Source of the DNA: Candidatus Saccharimonadota bacterium
GTDB lineage: Bacteria; Patescibacteriota; Saccharimonadia; Saccharimonadales; Saccharimonadaceae
DNA: 37,346 bases
Assembly: GCA_017515205.1 (NCBI GenBank)
Contig: JAFWHN010000003.1
Coordinates: 1-37,346 of the forward strand
Direction: 5' to 3'
The notes under the pieces: model-generated
The model's input: only the letters and a program-made list of their open reading frames with translations
Database searches by the model: none
What the model was told of the DNA's origin: nothing
Program-made: the position numbers and the translations under genes
In this document: positions 16,890-27,715 of the stretch, piece by piece
Layout of the letters: each line of letters opens with the position of its first letter
How positions within the stretch are numbered: position 1 is the first letter of the stretch

Positions 16890-19363
16890 TCACTCAATGC
16901 TCCATCCTTTAGTTTCTTACCGGCATAAGCATAGTTATACCCTTTGCTCTTAGCTTCTGCGAATGTAATAGTAACTGCGTGTGGCTCGTAATAAAGTGCA
17001 CTTTTACCCTCCGAACAAGAAGCTTCACCAATCACCATTTTTTTCGCCTTTTCATCGATACCCAAAACCACGCCCGTATGTGTCCATGGAGAATATGTAC
17101 TAAAAACTGCAAATAGTTGGGGCTCGGTACCAGTCTCAAAGCCATACTCACCAAGACGATGGGCCATTTCGCCACCAGTAGCAGTATGATCCCAATTCGG
17201 TCCAAGAGTCGTATATCTATTTACAAACCACTGTGAAAAGGCTACGCAGTTATTCATTATACCAAAAGGACAATTAACTAGTCCGTTAATCATCCCACCC
17301 ATAATAGTTTTTCTGCGCCAATCTTTTTTATAGTATTCCCCCATTGCCGCATCATGATAGGGCTTCATAAACGCCTCAGCTTCAGAAAGCGACATATTCT
17401 TCAGCCCCTCCATCGCATAGATATCACCATTCCCATTCTTCCCAGCACAAACATTACAGCTGGAAGTCCCCTTTTTGTTATTTTTATTCCGATAAACCAC
17501 TCTTTTTCCAGTATGGTAAGAAGTATTAGTAATGAAACTAGAGTCGCGCACCAATCCATACCTATCACCTAACGAAGCCGACACGTCATAACCAGTACCG
17601 TTAGCGTCTTCTGCATATATTCCAACATGCTCTGGGCTATTACTACCACTCTTATAATAAAACACTACATCCCCAGATTCATATTTATCTAGTTTTTTAA
17701 CATTATCTATCTCAACTTTTTCCCAATCATCACTTCCTTCCACATACCTCAATAGAGTTGGTACGCTGCCCATTTCAAAATTCTTATCCACACCAGAATA
17801 TCGTACCGCCGTTGTCACAAAGCGATCACAGCTTTTGCCACCTTCTACACTGTTTGATGGATCTACCTCTTCAATATAATATTTCGCAAACCTCTTTGTT
17901 GCACTACTCGCCGCATCGCTATCTTTTCCAAGTGGCCACGCCAATTCCAAAGCACTTGCACCTATATCACCATTACCTGGCCCCGACATCGTAACCTTGC
18001 CAGTCGAATTAGATTCCGATACACCATCCTTTACCGAAACACCATCCGTAGAATTTTTAGCACTTTTAGCCCTAATAATATACTTAGGATTGCTAAACGA
18101 ATCGATATGACCATATGTCGAACCCCAACCAGCTTTTGCCACCCAAAGCTCATTTTCTTCATCTCTCACTGCAATCTCTACGTGTTCTACTTTTTTACCA
18201 TCCTTATTCGTAGATATTCTATAAAGCACGTCACCAGCTTGTATACTAGATTTCTTTCCATCATAATCCAGCCTTTCCCACAAGTCTTTATTCTTGCTAA
18301 CATAGTCTAGCACTTTACCGGAACCATCAGGAAAATCTTTATCATAGCCAGAATATCTTACCACAGTTCCTACAAACACATCGCAAGAAGCCCCTACACG
18401 TCTATACTCATCCCAATGTTTATGGTTAGGATAAACATCTCCAAGCGCCTTCTTAAATAACGCTGTCGGACCACCATCGCCCCATTCATAATCATCTTTG
18501 CTAGTACCCTCTGGCCATGCCAATGCTACCGCCGTGGCGTTTATATTCTTACTGCCTTCTATCTTCCCACTGCACGATGGATCACCGCTCGAACCCTCTC
18601 CGGAAATTTCCTCACCATGCAATTTATCATAAAATTCCTGTGCTGATTCACGTCGACCCGGTCTTGTACCTTCAATATTTCCTGGTACCTCCACTCTTTC
18701 CAAAAAATAATCTGCCGCTTCCTGCACAGTTTTTGTATTATATATACCGCCATAGACGGAATTACTATCAAACTCTTGTTTCAATCTACAAAGTTCAATC
18801 GCAAGCATTTCGTTAGTCACATCATCGCCGGCTTTTTCCAAAAACTCCGCTCCACTAACATTTTTGCCATATTCTTGTCTACCTTCGTCAATATAAGTAT
18901 TCCATAACTCAATATTATTATCCTTAAATGTATTATATAAGTTAACCCTTCTTCCAAATGACCACTGTATTAAACCTAAGCCATAAGAAGTACTACTATT
19001 CCCAGCTATGTCAAAATTAGGCGAAGCATTAATGAAACTAGTCTCATGTCGCGCTGGATTCAATCCAGATTCGTGTGTCATATTGCCCATTACGCCAGCC
19101 GCCTGCTCGTCACTTAAAAACGTAGTTAGTCCACTCCACACTTTTTCCTCTATCGTTTCACCAGAAACCGTAATTCCGCAAGCCTCACCCGAACCACCTG
19201 AGCCGTCACAATTATCTATAAAAAACAAAGAATTCTGAGAACGAATCGCATATTCTTCATCAGTTAGACTATCACTCGCAAACGACTGCCGGTTGCCAAT
19301 AATCAAACCTAGCAATAATACCAAAGCAATTACTAACAAACTACATAAAACTTTTCTTCTCAT
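16886..19363 (-). CDS. Secreted multi-domain peptidoglycan hydrolase: phage-type lysozyme, two NlpC/P60-like domains, CHAP
   Basis: An 825-residue exported wall hydrolase. A signal peptide (1-30) is followed by a phage-tail-lysozyme-type domain (about 68-250) with the GNMTHESGLNP motif and probable catalytic Glu98. Two related NlpC/P60-like units come next: about 278-435 (Cys327 in SCDVF, His394 in EHVEI) and 472-625 (Cys512 in SCDRF, His579 in EHVGI). A CHAP-like domain (about 680-820) has Cys706 in NNCVAFSQW and His762 in THTGVVLG. Glycan strands and stem peptides could thus both be cut. It lies between a PEGA protein 2 bases upstream and an anchored protein with ATGA overlap. Likely roles are own-wall remodelling or opening of a host cell wall. 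Domain calls rest on motifs only. Confidence 0.88.
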   Translation of the reverse strand: MRRKVLCSLLVIALVLLLGLIIGNRQSFASDSLTDEEYAIRSQNSLFFIDNCDGSGGSGEACGITVSGETIEEKVWSGLTTFLSDEQAAGVMGNMTHESGLNPARHETSFINASPNFDIAGNSSTSYGLGLIQWSFGRRVNLYNTFKDNNIELWNTYIDEGRQEYGKNVSGAEFLEKAGDDVTNEMLAIELCRLKQEFDSNSVYGGIYNTKTVQEAADYFLERVEVPGNIEGTRPGRRESAQEFYDKLHGEEISGEGSSGDPSCSGKIEGSKNINATAVALAWPEGTSKDDYEWGDGGPTALFKKALGDVYPNHKHWDEYRRVGASCDVFVGTVVRYSGYDKDFPDGSGKVLDYVSKNKDLWERLDYDGKKSSIQAGDVLYRISTNKDGKKVEHVEIAVRDEENELWVAKAGWGSTYGHIDSFSNPKYIIRAKSAKNSTDGVSVKDGVSESNSTGKVTMSGPGNGDIGASALELAWPLGKDSDAASSATKRFAKYYIEEVDPSNSVEGGKSCDRFVTTAVRYSGVDKNFEMGSVPTLLRYVEGSDDWEKVEIDNVKKLDKYESGDVVFYYKSGSNSPEHVGIYAEDANGTGYDVSASLGDRYGLVRDSSFITNTSYHTGKRVVYRNKNNKKGTSSCNVCAGKNGNGDIYAMEGLKNMSLSEAEAFMKPYHDAAMGEYYKKDWRRKTIMGGMINGLVNCPFGIMNNCVAFSQWFVNRYTTLGPNWDHTATGGEMAHRLGEYGFETGTEPQLFAVFSTYSPWTHTGVVLGIDEKAKKMVIGEASCSEGKSALYYEPHAVTITFAEAKSKGYNYAYAGKKLKDGALSE

Positions 19364-19365
19364 TT

Positions 19366-20022
19366 CTAATCTTCAACCCCCTTCTCGTAAACAATCTCAT
19401 AATCGTCTGGGTTAAATCCAGCCTCACGAATCATATCTAAAACTACAGCGTAGTTTTTGCCAGTATAATCCATTACTATCAAGCAAAACGCCTTCTCTTC
19501 ACACTGATCGCCTTCACCCCAATCAATATTAATACTCACTAACTCCGTAGCTTCAGGATCAAAAGTACTACTACGTTGTAGTGGTAATTTATCTTTGATA
19601 GCAACTATCTTTTTATATTCTGCAATAAATTTTTTCGCCTCTTCATCATCTGCTACTTCTTCCAAATATGTTATTTCATCTGGATTCTCTAGATAGTAGC
19701 CAAACCCACCTTCTGCATCCAATAGATACGCCCACACCCGTTTAAATTCCCCGTCATATATTTCAAAATCAAACTCTTTAGTCTGCATTCCTTCCATCGA
19801 AATTTTGACATGATAATTTCCCGGCACAATATCATACGGTTGAAAATTATCATATTTCCCACCGTTCAATTCAATCGTCGCTTCGCTCGGCGCCACAAAA
19901 ATATCGATTGTCGCCGTTTTAGCATTATGCAAAACTATCACCAAAGTCACCACCAAAATCGCCACCACGTTCAAAAATATTAACGCACTAGCCACTTTAT
20001 GTCTGGCAATAAAACTAAACAT
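19366..20022 (-). CDS. Membrane-anchored PEGA-domain protein
   Basis: 218 residues. One transmembrane segment lies near the N-terminus (about 11-30, ALIFLNVVAILVVTLVIVL). A PEGA-type beta domain follows (about 35-95: VAPSEATIELNGGKYDNFQP ... VPGNYHVKISMEGM), a fold often found in surface proteins. The remaining acidic domain has a Cys pair (DQCEEKAFC). It is the first gene of the operon with the multi-domain hydrolase, which starts 2 bases after it, so it may position that enzyme at the envelope (inference). TGATATAAT lies 9 bases before the ATG and no Shine-Dalgarno sequence is visible. Confidence 0.85.
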   Translation of the reverse strand: MFSFIARHKVASALIFLNVVAILVVTLVIVLHNAKTATIDIFVAPSEATIELNGGKYDNFQPYDIVPGNYHVKISMEGMQTKEFDFEIYDGEFKRVWAYLLDAEGGFGYYLENPDEITYLEEVADDEEAKKFIAEYKKIVAIKDKLPLQRSSTFDPEATELVSINIDWGEGDQCEEKAFCLIVMDYTGKNYAVVLDMIREAGFNPDDYEIVYEKGVED

Positions 20023-20031
20023 TACTATTTA

Positions 20032-20040
20032 ATTATATCA
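20032..20040 (-). promoter_or_regulatory. Promoter of the PEGA-hydrolase operon
   Basis: TGATATAAT ends 9 bases before the ATG at 20022, leaving at most a few bases of leader. Confidence 0.65.
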
Positions 20041-20059
20041 TATTTAAATCAACATATTA

Positions 20060-22075
<2,016 letters not shown>

Positions 22076-22086
22076 CAGTTTTTTGA

Positions 22087-23100
22087 CTAATTATCTAACA
22101 ACCATCGATAATATAAGTATAAATATGCCGTCACAAAAACATTTGTAAAGCTAATCATTACCATCAAAAGAATTGGCACAATTGGTACTTCAGCCACAAA
22201 AACAATTCCCTTCACCGCCAAATCAAACATAATAATCGGTATCATTATTATCACCCACATTATTACTATCACCATAATTAGTGCAATCAAACGTAAAATC
22301 AAATTCATCCTTCTCCCGCGCATCAATTCCGCCGCCAAATTCAAGGCCGCCAGCGGATATGTCCCCGGAGCACTCACCGCCACAAACGCAATTAAACTAC
22401 TCGTCAAAAGATAACCCGAAATTAAAATCATCAAACCTGCAAAACCAAAGAATAACAATGCATAAAACGGCGTGTTCAGAAACTCCGTCTGTACTGCCGC
22501 AGTATATGCAATCGTTAAAAGCAAAATCGGAATGCACTCCATCATCACAACCAAAAATAATATCGCCATCGGTACCATTGGCGCCATAGCATTATAAAGT
22601 GCATCTCTCAACTTAATTTTTTTCTTTGCTAGCAAAAACCTCAAAACAAAAATCGTAGTCAAAGCGACCATCACGAAAATCAAAGCCTGAAACACTAGCG
22701 TCGCTCCTGCCGATTCACTCGTAAAACCAATCGTTCTAGTCGTAGACAAAAGCAAAAGGCTTGCTTTACCAAAACCTTCATTAGACTCGCCTATCGATTC
22801 TTGCAACTTATTATAGTTGGCCTCGCTCATCACTCCAACTAGCAAAACCTGCAATACGACTGCAATCAAAATCAACGGCAAAAACAAACGCCAGTTTTTA
22901 AATATAATCCTAAACGTCTCCAAAATATGCTGCATAATACTTGGCAATTTCGTTTCGCGCTGATAATCTTCCCTATATGAACGCCGAAAACTACGATGCC
23001 GAAAACTCCTCGGCTCTTGAGATTTCTGATTTTTACTGGACGCACGAGATTTTTGTGTCTTTTTAGTCTTCGATTTCTCGCTAGAAAGTCGTTTTGCCAT
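22087..23100 (-). CDS. Polytopic membrane protein with basic N-terminus
   Basis: 337 residues, family not recognised. The first ~55 residues are strongly basic (KRLSSEKSKTKKTQKSR, RHRSFRRSYRE) and should lie in the cytoplasm. About six hydrophobic segments follow (about 72-92, 130-152, 170-192, 205-235, 262-290 and 300-325). The pattern recalls YciC-like or DUF975-like membrane proteins without a diagnostic motif. Its start overlaps the end of htpX by 20 bases, so it is translated in the same operon as lemA and htpX and may belong to the same envelope quality-control function. Confidence 0.8.
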   Translation of the reverse strand: MAKRLSSEKSKTKKTQKSRASSKNQKSQEPRSFRHRSFRRSYREDYQRETKLPSIMQHILETFRIIFKNWRLFLPLILIAVVLQVLLVGVMSEANYNKLQESIGESNEGFGKASLLLLSTTRTIGFTSESAGATLVFQALIFVMVALTTIFVLRFLLAKKKIKLRDALYNAMAPMVPMAILFLVVMMECIPILLLTIAYTAAVQTEFLNTPFYALLFFGFAGLMILISGYLLTSSLIAFVAVSAPGTYPLAALNLAAELMRGRRMNLILRLIALIMVIVIMWVIIMIPIIMFDLAVKGIVFVAEVPIVPILLMVMISFTNVFVTAYLYLYYRWLLDN

Positions 23101-23959
23101 GCTCTAATCTTTCAATCCGTTTTTCAATCGGAGGATGAGAGGAGAATAAATTACTGAAAAAACCTTTACGTAAAGGGTTATTGATATACATCGCTTCCGT
23201 GGCAACGTTTTGGCTCTTCATTGGTGCACTATGCTCCTGTAACTTCCGTAGTGCGTCAATCATCCCTTCTGGATATCGCGTAATGTTTACTGCCGAAGCA
23301 TCCGCCAAATATTCCCGCTGTCTCGAAACTGCCATCTGTGCAAGTGAAGCTAGAATTGGAGCCAAAATGCCTGCAATAATTACCAAAAGATAGCCCACCG
23401 GACTACCTTCATTATCACGTCGCCGACTGCCATAAAACATCATTCTAAACCCATAATCCGAAATTAGTCCCACTACACAAACTAGCCCGAATACTACCAT
23501 TGACACTCGAATATCATAGTTTTTCACGTGCGACATTTCATGTGCCATCACAGCAGTCAATTCCTTATCATTCATAATATCAATTAAACCAGTCGTCGCC
23601 GCGACCGACGCATGTTTCGGATCACGTCCTGTCGCAAAAGCATTTGGCGCATCATCACTAATGATATAAACTTTCGGCATCGGAAGGCCAGTAGTAATTG
23701 ATAAATTCTCTACGATATTATAAAATCGTGGATTATCTTTTTTGGTGATTTCCTTCGCTCCAGTCATTGCCATTGCAATCGAACTTGCTGCAAAGTATTG
23801 TATAACAGCATAGACGATAGCAATCACTATCGTCCACACCGCCAACCAAACGTCATTGTATGCCCAAGCAAACAATCCCGCAATCGCACCAATCAACAAA
23901 ACAAATCCGATTATCAGAAAAATCGTCTTACGTTTATTCTCGGCAATTTGCTTATACAT
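23081..23959 (-). CDS. htpX: HtpX-type membrane zinc protease (M48)
   Basis: A membrane metalloprotease that clears damaged membrane proteins, often in parallel with FtsH. Two N-terminal membrane segments (about 14-31 and 38-57) come before the active site HEMSH (140-144); the third zinc ligand is the Glu of REYLADA. Two more hydrophobic stretches follow the site. 292 residues is normal. It starts 1 base after the lemA stop and ends inside the next gene, so lemA-htpX and the membrane protein form one operon, a pairing common in many bacteria. Confidence 0.97.
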   Translation of the reverse strand: MYKQIAENKRKTIFLIIGFVLLIGAIAGLFAWAYNDVWLAVWTIVIAIVYAVIQYFAASSIAMAMTGAKEITKKDNPRFYNIVENLSITTGLPMPKVYIISDDAPNAFATGRDPKHASVAATTGLIDIMNDKELTAVMAHEMSHVKNYDIRVSMVVFGLVCVVGLISDYGFRMMFYGSRRRDNEGSPVGYLLVIIAGILAPILASLAQMAVSRQREYLADASAVNITRYPEGMIDALRKLQEHSAPMKSQNVATEAMYINNPLRKGFFSNLFSSHPPIEKRIERLEHGKTTF

Positions 23960-23960
23960 T

Positions 23961-24539
23961 TTAGAACTTCACTTCAGGCGCATCTTTGATTTTAGCCTTT
24001 TCAGCTTCATCAACTTCGAAATAATCACGTGGCTTAAAATGACCAATCATATTATTAACCACATTAGTCGGGAAAGTTTTAATCTTAGTATTCAAATCTT
24101 TCGCACCAGCATTATAAAATCTGCGAGCCGCTTGAATCTTGTCTTCCACATCTTGAAGCTGTGATTGTAACTTTACAAAGTTTTCATTAGCTTTAAGTTC
24201 TGGATAAGCTTCCGCGATTGCAAAAATTTTGCCAAGCGCCCCTTGCATTTCCTTCTCAGCTTCCGCCGCTTGCTTCACGGTTTTCGCACCCATCACCGCA
24301 CTTCTAGCTTCGGTCACCATTTGGAAAGTTTCTTTTTCGTGCTTAGCATAACCCTTCACAGTCTCTACTACGTTTGGAATCAAATCCGCACGATATTTCA
24401 ACTGTACCGTGATATCTGACCAAGCCTCATTTACTCGCTCATCGAGCTTTACTAAACCATTATATATTCCAGCAATCACTGCAACGAGTAGAACAATTAC
24501 CGCTACAATTACGATTGCTATAATTCCACCTACTGGCAT
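23961..24539 (-). CDS. lemA: LemA family protein
   Basis: 192 residues with one N-terminal transmembrane segment (about 4-26, GGIIAIVIVAVIVLLVAVIAG), followed by the helical LemA domain with its hallmark VNEAWSDITVQLKYRADLIP and PNVVETVKGYA. The bulk is thought to face outward as a coiled helical bundle. Its exact role in the family is unsettled; the regular neighbour is an HtpX protease, as here. AAAGGAG stands 6 bases before the ATG. It lies 24 bases behind tRNA-Cys with no terminator between, so the tRNA promoter may also drive this operon. Confidence 0.96.
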   Translation of the reverse strand: MPVGGIIAIVIVAVIVLLVAVIAGIYNGLVKLDERVNEAWSDITVQLKYRADLIPNVVETVKGYAKHEKETFQMVTEARSAVMGAKTVKQAAEAEKEMQGALGKIFAIAEAYPELKANENFVKLQSQLQDVEDKIQAARRFYNAGAKDLNTKIKTFPTNVVNNMIGHFKPRDYFEVDEAEKAKIKDAPEVKF

Positions 24540-24563
24540 TTTTTCTCCTTTTAATTAATATTT

Positions 24564-24637
24564 TGGAGGTGCCTACCGGAATTGAACCGGTGTACGCGGT
24601 TTTGCAGACCGCTGCGTAACCACTCCGCCAAAGCACC
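24564..24637 (-). tRNA. tRNA-Cys (anticodon GCA)
   Basis: The acceptor stem is GGTGCTT/AGGCACC with T73, an identity base of tRNA-Cys. The anticodon stem GCGGT/ACCGC encloses CTGCAAA, giving GCA. The T loop is TTCAATT and CCA is encoded. Confidence 0.97.
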
Positions 24638-24647
24638 AACTGCCTTT

Positions 24648-24656
24648 ATTATATCA
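24648..24656 (-). promoter_or_regulatory. tRNA-Cys promoter, extended -10
   Basis: TGATATAAT on the minus strand, 10 bases before the tRNA. It overlaps the stop of the EamA gene. It may also serve lemA-htpX. Confidence 0.65.
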
Positions 24657-25577
24657 TACTTGCATTAAAACAATACCGACCACAACGAGTAACGTAGCAG
24701 CCAAATGCACCAAAACCACCTTCTTATTTAAAGACTCACGCCCAAACTTTGGCCACACCAAAGTCAAAATAAGACCGAGGAAAAAAATCGCAATCGGCTC
24801 CGCCGAATCCGAAGAAACCGAAGCAATCGCGATAGCCGGAGCAGTCGCTAGTGCTCCACGATAAGTAAACTCCTTAGCCATACCAAAAATACAATTTGAA
24901 ATTAGTGGACGAAACACCTTGAAACGGCTAGAAATCGCTACCGTGCGAAAACGTTTATGCCACCTAGGATTACAATAGACTACCAATACGTCCATAAAAC
25001 CCTTAGCAAACAAAATAATGCTTATTTGTTTTACAAAATCAAGCGATCCATCATCAGCACTAATAAATAAAATATTACTCACGAAGTTTAATAACACCGC
25101 CAGTATTGAACAGAAGAAAGCTCTTAGACGGATTTTGCGACTTTTCTTACGAGCAGTCAAAACCACCATCAAAGACGCAGACAAAATCAAACCAAAAGCC
25201 ACTAATTGAATAGGCGAAAATCTTTCACCTAAGAAAAACCAACCATAAACTAAATATAAAATTGGTGCTAACTGGATAAATATCCCAAGATTTGTAGAAT
25301 TATCAATTTCGAGCGCCCGAAAATAAGAAATTCCCGCAATACTACTGAAAAACCCTGAAATTACCAAAGGTATCAGAATTTCAAACGGTACAGTCGAAAC
25401 ATTAAAGTTCGTAATCGCCAGAATTGCCAAAGCGGCAATCATGTAGAAACTGCCGTAGAATAGTTTTTGTGAAGCCGAGCCTTTTCCTTTGAAATAAACA
25501 TCCGTCGAATAATTATCAACAAAAATCCTTAACGAATCAAACAAAACTGCCAAAATAACGAACGCTATCCAGCTCAC
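24654..25577 (-). CDS. EamA/DMT-family transporter
   Basis: 307 residues with about ten hydrophobic segments in two EamA-like halves. The first half ends in the family pattern YFRALEIDNSTNLGIFIQ followed by LAPILYLVYGWFFLGERFSP; the second keeps the APAIAIASVSSDSAEPIAIFFLG equivalent in part. Members of this drug/metabolite superfamily move amino acids, nucleotides or other metabolites across the inner membrane; the substrate cannot be read here. In a cell with few biosynthetic genes an uptake or exchange role is plausible. Its start overlaps the upstream CaCA exchanger by ATGA, so the two are translationally coupled. Confidence 0.85.
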   Translation of the reverse strand: MSWIAFVILAVLFDSLRIFVDNYSTDVYFKGKGSASQKLFYGSFYMIAALAILAITNFNVSTVPFEILIPLVISGFFSSIAGISYFRALEIDNSTNLGIFIQLAPILYLVYGWFFLGERFSPIQLVAFGLILSASLMVVLTARKKSRKIRLRAFFCSILAVLLNFVSNILFISADDGSLDFVKQISIILFAKGFMDVLVVYCNPRWHKRFRTVAISSRFKVFRPLISNCIFGMAKEFTYRGALATAPAIAIASVSSDSAEPIAIFFLGLILTLVWPKFGRESLNKKVVLVHLAATLLVVVGIVLMQV

Positions 25578-26548
25578 GCCAATGCCTCAAACACGATATA
25601 GCCGTAATAAATTGCAAAGACTAGTAACATCAACGCACCTTCTGCCCTAGTAATTTTCTCGTCTCGCCTCGTCATCACAAAAAGCAGCACTGCTGATAAT
25701 ATCAACATTACTAAATCAATAATCTGGAAACTTTCTGGCGTAATCGCTCCAAAAATTGCCACCGGAATACCCATCACAATACAAATATTAAATATATTAC
25801 TGCCAATAATGTTGCCAACAACCAAATCAGTTTCTTTCTTACGTGCCGCTACTATTGTGGTCACAAGTTCAGGTAGTGACGTACCAATTGCGATAACTGT
25901 TAACGCAATAATACGATCCGTTACACCAATCCCATGTGCAATTTCAGTCGCGCTATTTACTACTAATTGTGAACCACCAACTAAACCTGCCAAGCCAATC
26001 AAAGTCATAATAAATGCAATGCCAAGTTTATACTTTGGTTTTTCCTTTTTACGGGAACTCATTTCTCGGTTTTTAATTGCCATTACAATAAGGTAATAAA
26101 GGAAAATCGCAAAGAATAATAGACAAATAATCGCATCACTTCTGGTAATCGAATTGTCTGCAGCGCTATTTAGCGAAGTATCAAGGAATAGCACTACTAA
26201 AGCAGTCGAAATCAAAAGTAAAATCGGAATCTCTTTCCTAGTAGTATCCTTATTAACTTTTATTGGATAAATCAGTGCGCCCACACCCAGCAAAAGTAGC
26301 ACGTTAATAATATTACTACCTATCACATTACCCAGTAACATGTCGGTCGATCCAGAAGCCAGCGAAGACAAAGACACCGCCAGCTCCGGAGCACTAGTGC
26401 CAAAGGCAATAATAGTGAGCCCAATTAAAGTTTTTGAAACTCGAAAATGAGTTGCTATTGATGAAGCGCCGTCGATTAACCAATCAGCGCCTTTTATAAG
26501 TATTACAAATCCGATGATAAGTAATACAATTGGTAAAATTAGTTCCAT
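25574..26548 (-). CDS. CaCA-family sodium/calcium antiporter (YrbG-like)
   Basis: 324 residues with about ten membrane segments and the two alpha repeats of the calcium/cation antiporter family: GTSAPELAVS ... GNVIGSNIINVL near residues 50-85 and GTSLPELVTT ... GNIIGSNIFNI near 220-255. Both carry the acidic residue (APE, LPE) that binds the cation. It exchanges calcium for sodium or protons. A lysine- and arginine-rich loop (KNREMSSRKKEKPK) links the halves. It is the first gene of a two-gene operon with the EamA transporter. No clear promoter or Shine-Dalgarno sequence is seen; the leader is only A/T-rich. Confidence 0.93.
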   Translation of the reverse strand: MELILPIVLLIIGFVILIKGADWLIDGASSIATHFRVSKTLIGLTIIAFGTSAPELAVSLSSLASGSTDMLLGNVIGSNIINVLLLLGVGALIYPIKVNKDTTRKEIPILLLISTALVVLFLDTSLNSAADNSITRSDAIICLLFFAIFLYYLIVMAIKNREMSSRKKEKPKYKLGIAFIMTLIGLAGLVGGSQLVVNSATEIAHGIGVTDRIIALTVIAIGTSLPELVTTIVAARKKETDLVVGNIIGSNIFNICIVMGIPVAIFGAITPESFQIIDLVMLILSAVLLFVMTRRDEKITRAEGALMLLVFAIYYGYIVFEALA

Positions 26549-26612
26549 TTTTTTATTTTTAAAGTTATTACGCTTACATTTTAAACGATTTTTGAAAAAA
26601 AAGCAAGAAATA

Positions 26613-26621
26613 TGATATAAT
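26613..26621 (+). promoter_or_regulatory. tRNA-Gly promoter, extended -10
   Basis: TGATATAAT ends 10 bases before the tRNA-Gly 5' end, the same spacing as at the tRNA-Pro cluster. Confidence 0.65.
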
Positions 26622-26631
26622 AATCACATAT

Positions 26632-26708
26632 GCGAGCGTAGCTCAGTCGTTTAGAGCGCTTCCTTGCCAAGGAAGAGGTCGAGAGTTAGAGTCTCTTCGC
26701 TCGCACCA
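26632..26708 (+). tRNA. tRNA-Gly (anticodon GCC) with altered elbow
   Basis: The acceptor stem GCGAGCG/CGCTCGC is perfect. The anticodon stem CTTCC/GGAAG encloses TTGCCAA, giving GCC. CCA is encoded and a terminator follows. Odd: the D loop AGTCGTTTA has T where G19 is expected, and the T loop TTAGAGT has A where the near-universal C56 is expected. The two changes match, so the 19-56 tertiary pair would be U-A. The outermost T-stem pair is a G-T wobble. Confidence 0.93.
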
Positions 26709-26718
26709 CCTCAAATTT

Positions 26719-26738
26719 GCTCCAGTCGGAGCTTTTTT
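26719..26738 (+). terminator. Terminator after tRNA-Gly
   Basis: GCTCC-AGTC-GGAGC followed by TTTTTT, 10 bases after the tRNA. The convergent glycosyltransferase gene ends just beyond it. Confidence 0.85.
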
Positions 26739-26743
26739 GTTGA

Positions 26744-27715
26744 TTAATTTCCCAATAATGGTTTATCAGTTTTTGCTAAATCAGCGCCTTTTTGAATCAA
26801 CGCTGCCACCTTCTCATGATCAGCCTTCTGCTTTTCTTCATCAAACGCCGCTTGCTGCCGTTTTAACTCTCCAGTAAAACCAGTTCCCTTCGCTGCATTC
26901 CAAAAGATTCTCTCACATGGCACATTTTTATACCGCCACGGTTTATTAAATAAATTAAAGTGCACCAATTTTACATTTTTAGGCAAATCTTTTACCGGCT
27001 CCGCATTCCAACAAGGATCTAAATGCAAAATTTTTCCCTTCAAAATCACATTCAGATAATCCTGGTCCGGCGCTACCAAATCCGCATCATATTTTTTAAT
27101 CAGACTAATCATCGTAGACAAATATTTCATCTTCCGCATCTTCTTTAGATCCATCACCATTACGCCATCGTTTACGTACTCATCATGTGGCACCCCCATC
27201 GCTTTATCTACATAATCACGAAATTCCGGGATCGCAGTCACTTTCGGATCAACCATCGCTGCTACAACTTTGTCACCCAATTCTATATCATACAACTTGC
27301 CAATATCATCCCGGAGAATTGTATCGCTATCAATATAAACTGCCTTTTCATAAATCGGGAACATCCGCGGGATAAAAAACCGATAATAATACACGGCGCT
27401 CGAGAAAAAATCTCCCGCACCTTTTTTTCGCCGTGTGCAATAAGCCACGATCGCCTTTAAATAAAGACTACTCGTCATCTTTTTAAATTGAATTGCACAA
27501 TTTTTCGTCACCAAATGCCGAAGACGCCATCTGTTAACAAGGTTCAACCCATCATGCAAAATAATCACTCGATAATACCGCTTCGGATCTGTATGTTGCA
27601 TTAGGGAATTAATCGCCGCTGCTGCATACGGTGCATAGGCACTATTAATCGTCAAAAACACCGGCACCGCTTTAAATTTATTCAATGGATTAATCCCAGT
27701 ATAAAAAATACTCAT
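26744..27715 (-). CDS. Family 8 glycosyltransferase
   Basis: 323 residues. A GT-A fold enzyme that moves a sugar from a nucleotide donor to an acceptor. The metal-binding DxD motif lies in AVYIDSDTILRDD; NDGVMVMDLKKM, APDQDYLNVIL and LVHFNLFNKPWRY are the other GT8 landmarks. The C-terminal ~40 residues are lysine-rich and helical (KRQQAAFDEEKQKADHEK) and may touch the membrane surface. It is last in a run of three genes with an acyltransferase and another GT8, and overlaps the former by ATGA. The cluster suggests glycolipid or lipid-linked envelope sugar assembly; donor and acceptor are unknown. Confidence 0.92.
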   Translation of the reverse strand: MSIFYTGINPLNKFKAVPVFLTINSAYAPYAAAAINSLMQHTDPKRYYRVIILHDGLNLVNRWRLRHLVTKNCAIQFKKMTSSLYLKAIVAYCTRRKKGAGDFFSSAVYYYRFFIPRMFPIYEKAVYIDSDTILRDDIGKLYDIELGDKVVAAMVDPKVTAIPEFRDYVDKAMGVPHDEYVNDGVMVMDLKKMRKMKYLSTMISLIKKYDADLVAPDQDYLNVILKGKILHLDPCWNAEPVKDLPKNVKLVHFNLFNKPWRYKNVPCERIFWNAAKGTGFTGELKRQQAAFDEEKQKADHEKVAALIQKGADLAKTDKPLLGN

